From assembly GCA_900769175.1 (NCBI GenBank), contig CAAGFP010000083.1, forward strand, positions 1 through 15,834: a stretch of DNA of 15,834 bases. The letters are read 5' to 3'. The stretch is from Lachnospiraceae bacterium. Its GTDB lineage: Bacteria; Bacillota; Clostridia; Lachnospirales; Lachnospiraceae. Position 1 is the stretch's first letter, and every line of letters begins with the position of its first letter. Shown piece after piece: positions 4,858 through 13,157 of this stretch. A program made the translations under genes and the position numbers. A model generated the notes under the pieces. The model was not told where the DNA came from. It saw only the letters and a list, made by a program, of their open reading frames with translations, and made no database searches.

Positions 4858-7339
4858 CAAAAATGACAATAAGGTTCTAAAAATCATACTTCTGTTTGTG
4901 GTTCTCGCAATTACGGCAGGGCTCGGATATATTGCGGTATGCGGTGTCGGTGCCAATAAGACCGCATCCATCCATGATATTAATCAGGGTCTTGACCTTG
5001 CAGGCGGACTTAGTATTACTTATGAAATAAAAGGCGAAGAAGACCCTTCCCAGGAAGATATCAACGATACGATTTATAAACTTCAGATGAAGGCGTCTTC
5101 CTACAGTACGGAAGCACAGGTTTATCAGGAAGGAAAAAGACGAATTACCATTGAAATTCCGGGTGTAAAAGATGCAGATGCGATTCTGAAAGAGCTTGGA
5201 AAGCCGGGAAGTCTTTATTTCCTGTCCCAGACAAATGATGCAGACGAATTAAACTATACAGCAGAGTATTCGTCAGACGGAAGAATGGTTTATGTCGATG
5301 ATTATGGCGTAAAATTATTCTACATCTCCCAGGATGTTGCCGTTCTTTACGATGAAACGACCCAGACGGCGAAATTAGACGAAAACGGGGATGCAATCAC
5401 CTATGTAAGTCAGGAGGGTGTTTATGTAAATCCCAGTTATGTTTTATTAAAGGATTTTGATACCTTAAGAGAAGAAGGCTCCATTATTCTGGAAGGTTCC
5501 AATGTGATTTCTGCGAAAGCCACCCAGCAGCAGGAACAAACCGGCTTAAAGAGTGAGGTGGTTGCGCTTTCTTTTGATTCCGAAGGAACGAAAGCATTTG
5601 CCGAAGGCACGAGGCGGGCAAAAGAACGTGGTGAAACCATTGCCATTTATTATGACGGAAGGTTTATATCCGTACCCGGAGTATCGGTTGTCATTACCGA
5701 CGGTAATGCGGTTATTACCGGTCAGTCCAGCCATGAAGAGGCGAACCGTCTTGCTACCCAGATTCGTCTCGGCGCACTCAAACTTGAACTGGAAGAACTC
5801 CGTTCCAATATCGTAGGTGCACAGCTTGGTTCAGATGCAATTTCGACGAGCCTTCTTGCAGGAGCAATCGGATTTGGAATTGTAGCAGTCTTTATGATTG
5901 CCGTATATTTTATCCCCGGTTTAGCGAGCGTACTAGCCCTTGTGCTTTATACCATATTAGTAATTATTACGCTTTCCTTATTTGATATCACGTTAACCCT
6001 TCCCGGTATTGCAGGTATCATTCTTTCCATCGGTATGGCGGTTGATGCGAACGTTATCGTATTTGCCCGAATCCGTGAAGAACTTGCGACCGGTAAAACA
6101 ATACAAAGTAGTGTGGATATTGGCTTTAAGAAAGCTACTTCAGCAATTTTAGACGGTAATGTTACGACTTTGATTGCTTCCGTTGTATTGGTATTGTTTG
6201 GATCCGGTACTGTCAGAGGCTTTGCGCAGACATTGATGATTGGTATTATTTTCTCCATGTTCACGGCAATGATTGTCACCCGTGTTCTCTTAAACGGATT
6301 TATCGCACTCGGAATCGATCATCCGAAAATGTTTGGTATCGGAAAGCAGTTAAAAACCTTGGATTTCGTTTCCAAGGGTAAAATCTTCGTGATTGCATCC
6401 CTTTGTGTGATTCTCATCGGTGCCGGTTTTATGGCATTCCACGGCTTCAAGGATAAAGCCATTCTTGATTTCGGCCTTGAATTCAAGGGCGGATCTTCTA
6501 CAAACATTGTAATTGCAGAGGATCTTTCCGTAGAAGAAATTGATGCACAGATTGTTCCCGGAATTGAAAAGATTACCGGAGACGGAAGTGTTCAGGTTCA
6601 GAAGGTTCAGGGATCAAATGAGATTATCATTAAGACCAGGGAACTTTCCGATGCAGAGACACAGGAATTGAGAGAATATCTGGTTACGAATTTCGGTGGG
6701 GATGAAGATACCTTCGGAAATACAAAGATTAGTTCCACCATTTCAAATGAAATGTTAAGAGATTCCATTATCGCTATCGTAATCGCAGTTGTCTGTATGC
6801 TGTTATATATCTGGATTCGATTCAGCGATTTCCGTTTCGGTGTATCTTCCATTCTCTGTCTGGTACACGATGTGCTGATTGTGCTTGCATTCTATGGTAT
6901 CGCAAGAATCAGTGTAGGAAATACTTTTATTGCATGTATTCTGACGATAGTCGGTTATTCCATCAATGCGACCATCGTAGTATTTGACCGAATCAGGGAA
7001 AGTAAGAAAGAAGCCTTGGAAAATATGAAGTCCGTTGCATTCCGTAAGAAGAGCAAAAAGAACGGAGAAGCACTCGAACTTGATTTCAAGAAGATTGTAA
7101 ACCAGAGTATTTCACAGACACTGTCACGAAGTATATTTACTTCTTTAACCACATTTATCATGGTTGCGGTTCTTTACATACTCGGCGTTACATCCATTAA
7201 GGAATTCGCACTTCCGCTTATGATTGGTATTGTCTGCGGTACGTATTCATCCGTCTGCCTTGCCGGAAGTATCTGGTTTTTCCTGCATTCTAAGTTCAAA
7301 CCGGCTACGGAAGAAGATGAAGATGAAAATTATGTATAA
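4850..7339 (+). CDS. secDF: Fused protein translocase subunit SecDF
   Basis: This 829-residue single-chain SecD-SecF uses the proton-motive force to help SecYEG move proteins across the membrane. The SecD half has TM1 at about 9-30, the G-L-D-L-A-G-G motif near 48-54, a soluble P1 region to about 320, then five membrane helices including G-M-A-V-D-A-N with Asp399 and F-A-R-I-R-E-E. The SecF half starts near 505 with a membrane helix, F-G-L-E-F-K-G-G, and G-Y-S-I-N-A-T-I-V-V-F-D-R-I-R-E with Asp713. Twelve membrane segments are expected. The first soluble domain carries a Tyr- and Asp-rich stretch (about 138-200) with two similar Y-I/V-S-Q segments, making the protein longer than a typical fused SecDF. 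ATG 4850 has AGAGGAG 7 bases upstream and overlaps the scfB end, so translation is probably coupled. Confidence 0.95.
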   Translation: MNNKNDNKVLKIILLFVVLAITAGLGYIAVCGVGANKTASIHDINQGLDLAGGLSITYEIKGEEDPSQEDINDTIYKLQMKASSYSTEAQVYQEGKRRITIEIPGVKDADAILKELGKPGSLYFLSQTNDADELNYTAEYSSDGRMVYVDDYGVKLFYISQDVAVLYDETTQTAKLDENGDAITYVSQEGVYVNPSYVLLKDFDTLREEGSIILEGSNVISAKATQQQEQTGLKSEVVALSFDSEGTKAFAEGTRRAKERGETIAIYYDGRFISVPGVSVVITDGNAVITGQSSHEEANRLATQIRLGALKLELEELRSNIVGAQLGSDAISTSLLAGAIGFGIVAVFMIAVYFIPGLASVLALVLYTILVIITLSLFDITLTLPGIAGIILSIGMAVDANVIVFARIREELATGKTIQSSVDIGFKKATSAILDGNVTTLIASVVLVLFGSGTVRGFAQTLMIGIIFSMFTAMIVTRVLLNGFIALGIDHPKMFGIGKQLKTLDFVSKGKIFVIASLCVILIGAGFMAFHGFKDKAILDFGLEFKGGSSTNIVIAEDLSVEEIDAQIVPGIEKITGDGSVQVQKVQGSNEIIIKTRELSDAETQELREYLVTNFGGDEDTFGNTKISSTISNEMLRDSIIAIVIAVVCMLLYIWIRFSDFRFGVSSILCLVHDVLIVLAFYGIARISVGNTFIACILTIVGYSINATIVVFDRIRESKKEALENMKSVAFRKKSKKNGEALELDFKKIVNQSISQTLSRSIFTSLTTFIMVAVLYILGVTSIKEFALPLMIGIVCGTYSSVCLAGSIWFFLHSKFKPATEEDEDENYV

Positions 7340-7356
7340 AAACTTATATAAGAAAG

Positions 7357-7380
7357 AAAAAAGTCCGAAAGGACTTTTTT
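7357..7380 (+). terminator. Intrinsic terminator after secDF
   Basis: AAAAAAGTCC (7357-7366) pairs with GGACTTTTTT (7371-7380) around a GAAA tetraloop, 18 bases after the secDF stop codon. This is a textbook rho-independent terminator ending the scfB-secDF unit. Confidence 0.92.
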
Positions 7381-7413
7381 CTTATTCATATACATTAGGA
7401 AACCTGCTGTATA

Positions 7414-7451
7414 AGAACGCTCCGCGAGGATGCGCATTCACTATTTTTTTT
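7414..7451 (+). promoter_or_regulatory. Imperfect GC-rich hairpin plus T-run in the recJ leader
   Basis: The stretch from GAACGCTCC to GCGCATTC (7416-7440) can fold as GAA/TTC, GC/GC and TCC/GGA around a GCGA loop, with small internal bulges. It is followed by eight T at 7444-7451, directly before the recJ ribosome site. It could be a second terminator or an attenuator. No convincing sigma-A promoter was seen between the secDF terminator and recJ. Confidence 0.35.
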
Positions 7452-7464
7452 AGAGGATTAAAAT

Positions 7465-9231
7465 ATGGCAAACTGGATACTGCGTCAAAGTAATGTTTGT
7501 GCTGACGCACTTGCTGCACAATTTCAGGTAGATCCGCTGTTAATCCGGATTCTTTCCAATCGTAGAATCTCTTCGCAAAAGAGTCTGAAGGAATTCTTTT
7601 CAAATGACCTTTCCGCCGTTGACAGTTACGAAGGTCTGCCGGATATTGGGAAATTCATTGCGGAATGTACCCGTTTTCGTGACCGGGGAGAAAAAGTTCG
7701 TATCATAGGCGATTATGACGTGGACGGAGTGCTTTCGACGGTGATTCTGTTAAAGGGGCTTCGTCTGTTTGGAATTGGGGCAGATTATGAAATTCCGCAT
7801 CGTGTGATTGACGGATACGGATTGAACGAAAATCTGATTGAAAACGCCTTCCGTGACGGAATACAGGCGATTATTACCTGCGATAACGGAATCAGTGCAA
7901 TTGATGTAATCAAGAAAGCATCCGATAAAGGAATGCGGATTCTGGTAACGGACCATCATGAGGTCTTAAAAGACACAGCGGATGGGCAGACGGAGATTTT
8001 ACCCGATGCACGAGCGGTTGTGAACCCGAAAAGAAAAGCAAGCCTTTATCCCATGACAGAGATATGCGGTGCACAGGTTGCATATAAGGTAATATGTGCA
8101 TTAAATGACTGGAGCGGGGAGCGGATTTTATCAAAAAATGAGGAAGCACTTCGCAGGGAACTTCGGATTCTTGCCGGACTTGCGGCGCTTGAAGATGTTA
8201 TGCCGCTCTTTTCCGAGAATCATCGCTGGGTTCGTTATGCAATGGAGAATATCAAAAGCTCCAATAATATCGGGCTTCTTTCATTGATTAAAAAGAATGA
8301 ACTGATGGATAAAGAGATTAAGTCTTATCATATCGGATTCATTTTAGGTCCCTGTATCAATGCAACCGGGCGGCTGGATTCCGCCAAAAGAGCGGTTGAA
8401 CTGTTTACGAACGATTCCGTTGAGGCGTGTCAGGCAATCGCCGATGAATTGGTGGCATTGAATCTTGAACGAAAAGAAAAAACAGTGGAAGCAACGCAAC
8501 GGGCAATTGAACTGGTTTTGCAGAACGACTGCGGAGAAAAGGTTTTAGTCGTTTATCTGGAAAATGCGCATGAAAGCATTGCAGGCATTGTGGCCGGAAG
8601 AATCAGAGAGCATTTCAACCGTCCCAGTTTCGTATTTACTCCCGCAAGCGAAGGGATTAAAGGCTCCGGTCGTTCGGTAGAGGGGTATGATATGTATTCG
8701 CATCTTGCCATGCATCAGGAGTTATATTATAAATTCGGCGGTCATAAAATGGCTGCAGGCCTTACGTTAAAAGAAGGCTGCATAGAAGCATTTCGCGATG
8801 CAATAAATGCCTCCTGTGAACTTGATGTGAAAGACTTTGAGCCGAAACTATTGATTGATGCGGCGCCTGAGTTCTCATATTTTACCATTCCGCTCTTAGA
8901 ACAATTGGATTTATTGGAGCCCTTTGGCGCCGGAAATGAAAGCCCGTTGTTTGCAGCAAAAAATGTACGGCTCTCATCCGTTTCAACTTTCGGAAAAGAA
9001 GGTCAGTTTTTAAAAATCACGGTGGAACAGAATCACCGGTTTTATACGCTCAAATCGTTCCGTCTGACAGAGCCGTTCTTAGAGTTTTTGAGAAATACTT
9101 TTGGCGAAAAAGTGTTATTTGAACTAAGGAACGGACGGGAAATCAGGATTTTTGTCGCATTTACGGTAAGGATAAACGAGTTTAACTCGAATAGAAGCGT
9201 TGAATTCATGCTGGAGGATTATAAGTGCTAA
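7465..9231 (+). CDS. recJ: Single-stranded-DNA-specific exonuclease RecJ
   Basis: RecJ degrades single-stranded DNA 5' to 3' in recombination and mismatch or base-excision repair. The 588 residues match the usual length. The DHH phosphoesterase domain shows G-D-Y-D-V-D-G (Asp83, Asp85, Asp87), T-C-D-N-G with Asp140, and V-T-D-H-H with Asp163-His164-His165, all metal ligands. The DHHA1 domain has G-I-V-A-G-R-I, G-S-G-R-S and G-G-H-K-M-A-A-G (Gly425-His427). An OB-like C-terminal region runs from about 455 (F-G-A-G-N-E-S-P-L-F). ATG 7465 has AGAGGA 7 bases upstream. It is preceded by a terminator and followed by the second GC-rich repeat copy, so it may be a single-gene unit. No disrupted motif was seen. 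Confidence 0.96.
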   Translation: MANWILRQSNVCADALAAQFQVDPLLIRILSNRRISSQKSLKEFFSNDLSAVDSYEGLPDIGKFIAECTRFRDRGEKVRIIGDYDVDGVLSTVILLKGLRLFGIGADYEIPHRVIDGYGLNENLIENAFRDGIQAIITCDNGISAIDVIKKASDKGMRILVTDHHEVLKDTADGQTEILPDARAVVNPKRKASLYPMTEICGAQVAYKVICALNDWSGERILSKNEEALRRELRILAGLAALEDVMPLFSENHRWVRYAMENIKSSNNIGLLSLIKKNELMDKEIKSYHIGFILGPCINATGRLDSAKRAVELFTNDSVEACQAIADELVALNLERKEKTVEATQRAIELVLQNDCGEKVLVVYLENAHESIAGIVAGRIREHFNRPSFVFTPASEGIKGSGRSVEGYDMYSHLAMHQELYYKFGGHKMAAGLTLKEGCIEAFRDAINASCELDVKDFEPKLLIDAAPEFSYFTIPLLEQLDLLEPFGAGNESPLFAAKNVRLSSVSTFGKEGQFLKITVEQNHRFYTLKSFRLTEPFLEFLRNTFGEKVLFELRNGREIRIFVAFTVRINEFNSNRSVEFMLEDYKC

Positions 9232-9240
9232 GCAAAGGAT

Positions 9241-9303
9241 GTGCACGCGCGCGATAAGTAGTTGCTTACGAAACACGCGCCCGCATATGCGGGATTCGAT
9301 TCT
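9241..9303. repeat. GC-rich intergenic repeat, copy B
   Basis: It starts 9 bases after the recJ stop with GTGCACGCGCGCGATAAG (9241-9258), 17 of 18 bases identical to the copy at 3076. GCTTACG (9264-9270), a GCGC block and a GCG-x-GATTC tail follow. This copy carries an extra AAACA and the perfect palindrome CCCGCATATGCGGG (9280-9293). GGGATTC recurs at 9315-9321. The T-run after the palindrome is poor, so terminator activity is uncertain. The differing loop lengths but conserved arms suggest that the fold, not the sequence, is maintained. Confidence 0.65.
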
Positions 9304-9329
9304 TTGGCATAAGAGGGATTCTATTTTTG

Positions 9330-9358
9330 TAGAAAGATAGTATAAATTATGGTAGAAT
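9330..9358 (+). promoter_or_regulatory. Candidate promoter of the murE operon
   Basis: TAGAAA (9330-9335, 4 of 6 to the -35 consensus), 17-base spacer, TAGAAT (9353-9358, 5 of 6), with TG at 9350-9351 as an extended -10. Transcription would start near 9365 and give a leader of about 75 bases before murE. It would drive murE, priA, def, fmt and rsmB, since no other clear promoter was seen in between. Confidence 0.55.
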
Positions 9359-9397
9359 AGATATGTTTGGGAGAAGAGATTGGGAGAAAGGAGAAGT

Positions 9398-9427
9398 ATC
9401 CGTTACCCTCAAAGAGGATAACCGGAT
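9398..9427 (+). promoter_or_regulatory. Hairpin in the murE leader that pairs a ribosome-site-like GAGG
   Basis: ATCC, GTTA and CCTC (9398-9410) pair with GAGG, TAAC and GGAT (9414-9427) around an AAA loop: twelve pairs with one C-A mismatch and one bulged C. No T-run follows, so it is not a terminator. It lies between a strong AAAGGAG (9387-9393) and the murE ATG at 9440, which has no good ribosome site right next to it. A role in translation control is inferred only from position. Confidence 0.45.
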
Positions 9428-9439
9428 TCCATATGCGAG

Positions 9440-10909
9440 ATGAGAATTATTGATTTGTTGAAACGATTCGACTATGAACTGATTTGCGGAGATATCAGCA
9501 ACGAATACACCACATTGGTTTATGATTCGAGAAAAATCGTCCCGGGCTGTGTGTTTGTCTGCATTAAAGGTGCAAACTTCGACGGACACAATGCTGCACC
9601 GGAAGCTTTTGATAAGGGTGCTGCTGCAGTTGTGATTTCGGATGTGGTAAAGATACCGAGAGCATTTCAGGGAGCGGTGATTAAAGTAGAAGATACCCGG
9701 TATGCGCTTGCATTTTTATCTGCCGCATACTTTGGCAATCCGGCAGAACAGATGACCATAATCGGGATTACCGGCACGAAGGGAAAGACCACAACGACCT
9801 ATCTTGTGAAGTCAATTCTTGAACATGCAGGAAGGAAAGTCGGCCTGGTCGGTACCATAGAAACCATTATCGGAGACGAACATATTCCGGCTTCCAACAC
9901 AACCCCCGAATCCTATATTTTACAAAGTTATTTTGCAAAAATGGCAGAGTGCGGATGTGACACGGTTGTCATGGAAGTTTCTTCCCAGGGACTTATGATG
10001 CACCGTACACAAGGCTTTCTATTTGATTACGGTATTTTCACGAATATTGAGCCGGACCATATCGGTCCCGGTGAGCATAAAGATTTTGAAGATTATATCC
10101 GGTGCAAAGGTCTGTTATTTAAGCAGTGCAGAATCGGACTGGTAAACGGAGACGATGCCCATATCGGGAAACTGTTGGAAGGGCATACCTGCGAGGTTGA
10201 ATATTTTGGATTTAAGCAGGGGCTTGAATATGCGGCATCGAATGTATCCTTATATCGTCAAATGGGCGATCTGGGTGTTCATTTTATGTTATCTGGAAAA
10301 AGGAATATGGAGGTGTCCGTTCCCACACCGGGGAAATTCAGTGTATATAACGCATTGACTGCAATTGCAATCTGTGATCATTTCAAAGTTTCAAAAGAGG
10401 ACATCAAAGATGCGCTTTCAAAGGCTCATGTAAAAGGAAGAATTGAGATGGTAAAGGTCTCTGATGATTTCTCATTGATGATTGATTATGCACACAATGC
10501 GATGGCACTCGAAAGCCTGCTTTCCACATTGAAGGAATATGAACCGACCAGACTGGTATGCCTGTTCGGATGCGGTGGAAACCGTTCAAAATTAAGAAGA
10601 TATGAAATGGGTGAAGTCAGCGGAAGGCTTGCGGACTTAACCATCATTACTTCCGATAATCCCAGATTCGAAAAGCCGCTTGATATCATTGCCGATATCC
10701 GGATGGGAATTGAAAAAACAGATGGCGAATTCATTGAAATTCCTGATAGAAAAGAAGCTATCCGCTATGCGATAAAACATGGAAAAAAGGGTGACATTAT
10801 CGTATTGGCCGGTAAAGGTCATGAGGATTATCAGGAGATTGAAGGGAAAAAATATCCCATGGACGAAAGAGTTTTAATTGCAGAAATTTTGGAGGAAGAG
10901 AATGTCTGA
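9440..10909 (+). CDS. murE: UDP-N-acetylmuramyl-tripeptide synthetase MurE (meso-DAP type)
   Basis: MurE adds the third amino acid to UDP-MurNAc-L-Ala-D-Glu in peptidoglycan synthesis in the cytoplasm. The 489 residues cover the three Mur ligase domains: the N-terminal UDP-binding domain (Y-D-S-R-K near 29), the ATP-binding domain with G-I-T-G-T-K-G-K-T-T-T (109-119) and the expected carbamylated Lys223, and the C-terminal domain with G-K-G-H-E-D-Y. D-N-P-R at 406-409 is the signature for meso-diaminopimelate as substrate. The block after the ATP site reads T-N-I-E-P-D-H-I-G-P-G-E-H instead of the commoner D-H-L-D-Y-H form. The start ATG 9440 fits the family N-terminus but has no strong adjacent ribosome site; a 26-codon upstream ORF ends on it. 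It overlaps priA by 8 bases. Confidence 0.95.
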   Translation: MRIIDLLKRFDYELICGDISNEYTTLVYDSRKIVPGCVFVCIKGANFDGHNAAPEAFDKGAAAVVISDVVKIPRAFQGAVIKVEDTRYALAFLSAAYFGNPAEQMTIIGITGTKGKTTTTYLVKSILEHAGRKVGLVGTIETIIGDEHIPASNTTPESYILQSYFAKMAECGCDTVVMEVSSQGLMMHRTQGFLFDYGIFTNIEPDHIGPGEHKDFEDYIRCKGLLFKQCRIGLVNGDDAHIGKLLEGHTCEVEYFGFKQGLEYAASNVSLYRQMGDLGVHFMLSGKRNMEVSVPTPGKFSVYNALTAIAICDHFKVSKEDIKDALSKAHVKGRIEMVKVSDDFSLMIDYAHNAMALESLLSTLKEYEPTRLVCLFGCGGNRSKLRRYEMGEVSGRLADLTIITSDNPRFEKPLDIIADIRMGIEKTDGEFIEIPDRKEAIRYAIKHGKKGDIIVLAGKGHEDYQEIEGKKYPMDERVLIAEILEEENV

Positions 10910-13136
10910 TTTGTATGCTGACATTATCGTAGATATTTCACATGAAAGCCTGGACAGAACTTTTCAATACCGAATTCCGCCCCGCTTTGCAGAGGAAGTT
11001 TTCCCCGGTGTGGAGGTTACCATTCCGTTCGGAACCGGAAACCGGGTACTGTCCGGTTATGTGATTTCAGTTTCCGAAACGCCTGCAATAGAGCCTCACA
11101 GAATCAAGGATATTACAGACGTACCGAAAAACCGTAACAGTGCGTCTGCAACGTTAATCCAGCTGGCTGATTACATTCGAAAGACTTATGGCTCAACCAT
11201 GATAAATGCCCTAAAAACCGTTCTTCCGGTAAAGAAAAAGGTTGCAGCCAAAGAGATAAAGACCGTTGTCTGTGATTTAACGCCTGAGATGTTAGGGGAT
11301 TATCTAAGTCAGGCTGTGAAAAAGAAACAGCGTGCAAAGGAGAGACTATTACGGGAACTTTGCATTACCGATGCCATCTCTTATGAACTGGTTACCGGGA
11401 AGTTAAATGTTTCTTCTTCGACCATACAGTCTCTGGTAAAACAGGGTGTGATTCACATTGAAACAAGAAGGAATTACAGAAACCCGATTTCATTCCGACG
11501 AAGCGAAGAAATCAGACCGGAATTAAGTGAAGAGCAGGCAATCATCGTAAATGAGATCGATCAGAGCCTGATTGAAGGAAAACCTTATGTTTCGCTTATT
11601 CACGGAATCACCGGAAGCGGTAAGACAGAGGTTTATCTGAATTTAATGGAGCGGGTCATTCAACGCTCCGGCCAGGCAATTCTGTTAATTCCGGAAATTG
11701 CACTGACATACCAGAATGTATTCCGTTTCTATCAAAGATTCGGGGATAAAGTTTCCGTTATTCATTCAAGGTTATCGGACGGAGAAAAATATGACCAGTT
11801 TGAACGGGCGAAAACGGGCGAAATTTCCATTATGATCGGACCGCGTTCCGCTCTTTTTACTCCTTTTGATCATCTTGAAATGATCATTATTGATGAAGAA
11901 CATGAAACATCCTATAAAAGTGAGACCATGCCACGTTTCCATGCCAGGGAAGTGGCAATCGAACTCGCAAGGCTGAAAAACGCAGCGGTAGTACTGGGCT
12001 CAGCAACCCCGTCCTTATATTCTTATAACAAAGCACAGATGGGAGAATATAAATTATATCGCATGACCAGACGACTGACCGGCGGAAGTCTTCCGAGCGT
12101 TGAAATCGTTGATTTACGCAAAGAGCTAAAGGAAGGAAACCGCAGCATATTCAGCAGACGCTTAAAGGAACTGATCAAAGACCGACTTGAGAAGGGAGAG
12201 CAGATTATGCTTTTCTTAAACCGGCGCGGTTTATCCGCATCGGTCAGCTGCAGAGGCTGCGGTGAAGTCATTAAATGTCCGCATTGTGATGTTTCTCTCT
12301 CAGAGCATAAAGGCAACCGGCTGCTCTGTCACTATTGCGGTTATGAGATGATGAAACCTTCGGAATGTCCCCACTGCGGCGGACGGGCTCTGGCCGGTTT
12401 CCGTGCCGGAACGGAACAGATTGAAGAGGCTGTAAAGAAAGAGTTTCCGATTTCATCCGTTCTTCGGATGGACGCGGATACGACGAAGAAAAAAGATGAC
12501 TACGAAGTGATTTTATCCCGTTTTTCAAACCGGGAAGCAGATATTTTAATCGGAACGCAGATGATTGTAAAAGGGCATGATTTCAAAGGAGTGACTCTGG
12601 TAGGAATCCTTGCGGCAGATATGTCTTTGTCTGCGCCCGGATATTTATCGGCAGAAAAGACATTTCAGCTTTTAACGCAGGCAGCAGGACGCGCCGGACG
12701 CGGGGAACTTCCCGGTGAGGTGGTAATTCAGACCTACCAGCCGGAGCATTATGCAATTACGCTTGCGGCAAAGCAGGATTACGAGGCTTTTTTTGAGGAA
12801 GAAATGACCTATCGTGATTTATGCATGTATCCGCCGGCAGCTGCCTTTTTGGAAGTATCCTTCAGCGGTTCGGACTGGGTACGGCTTTCCAAACTTTCCG
12901 GATATATGGCGGCAAAAATCAAAGAGGCGTTTCCGGAACTGGGCTTCCGCCAGATTGGTCCGACGAAAGCGTTGCTCTCCAAAAAGAGCGATATATACAG
13001 ACAAGTCATTTATTATAAGCATTATGAATACGATGCTTTGGTTACAATAAAGGATAAAATAGAAGAATTGATGGAAATTCAGCCGTTGAAAGACGAAGCG
13101 GTCATGTTTGATTTCAATCCGATGAATTTCACATAA
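10902..13136 (+). CDS. priA: Primosomal protein N' (replication restart helicase PriA)
   Basis: PriA is a 3'-5' DNA helicase that recognises stalled forks and reloads the replisome. The 744 residues include the N-terminal DNA-binding region (about 1-200), Walker A G-I-T-G-S-G-K-T (235-242), D-E-E-H (331-334), G-S-A-T-P-S, and the second helicase lobe with G-T-Q-M-I-V-K-G-H-D-F and Q-A-A-G-R-A-G-R. Inserted in the helicase core is the zinc module with eight cysteines: 450, 453, 459, 462, 476, 479, 489 and 492. ATG 10902 is preferred because GGAGG (10891-10895) lies 6 bases upstream; an in-frame TTG at 10878 sits before that site. The 8-base overlap with murE implies translational coupling. All key residues are present. 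Confidence 0.96.
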   Translation: MSDLYADIIVDISHESLDRTFQYRIPPRFAEEVFPGVEVTIPFGTGNRVLSGYVISVSETPAIEPHRIKDITDVPKNRNSASATLIQLADYIRKTYGSTMINALKTVLPVKKKVAAKEIKTVVCDLTPEMLGDYLSQAVKKKQRAKERLLRELCITDAISYELVTGKLNVSSSTIQSLVKQGVIHIETRRNYRNPISFRRSEEIRPELSEEQAIIVNEIDQSLIEGKPYVSLIHGITGSGKTEVYLNLMERVIQRSGQAILLIPEIALTYQNVFRFYQRFGDKVSVIHSRLSDGEKYDQFERAKTGEISIMIGPRSALFTPFDHLEMIIIDEEHETSYKSETMPRFHAREVAIELARLKNAAVVLGSATPSLYSYNKAQMGEYKLYRMTRRLTGGSLPSVEIVDLRKELKEGNRSIFSRRLKELIKDRLEKGEQIMLFLNRRGLSASVSCRGCGEVIKCPHCDVSLSEHKGNRLLCHYCGYEMMKPSECPHCGGRALAGFRAGTEQIEEAVKKEFPISSVLRMDADTTKKKDDYEVILSRFSNREADILIGTQMIVKGHDFKGVTLVGILAADMSLSAPGYLSAEKTFQLLTQAAGRAGRGELPGEVVIQTYQPEHYAITLAAKQDYEAFFEEEMTYRDLCMYPPAAAFLEVSFSGSDWVRLSKLSGYMAAKIKEAFPELGFRQIGPTKALLSKKSDIYRQVIYYKHYEYDALVTIKDKIEELMEIQPLKDEAVMFDFNPMNFT

Positions 13137-13157
13137 GGAAAGAAACGGAGGCAGAAA

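Noticed and set aside
7382..7603. 73-codon - strand ORF over the secDF-recJ gap
   Set aside because: It spans a hairpin/T-run and the start of recJ, has no convincing ribosome site and matches no family I know. It appears to be chance.
9353..9365. ATG at 9363 as the true murE start
   Set aside because: It is in a different frame from murE and terminates at 9443, so it cannot be an N-terminal extension.
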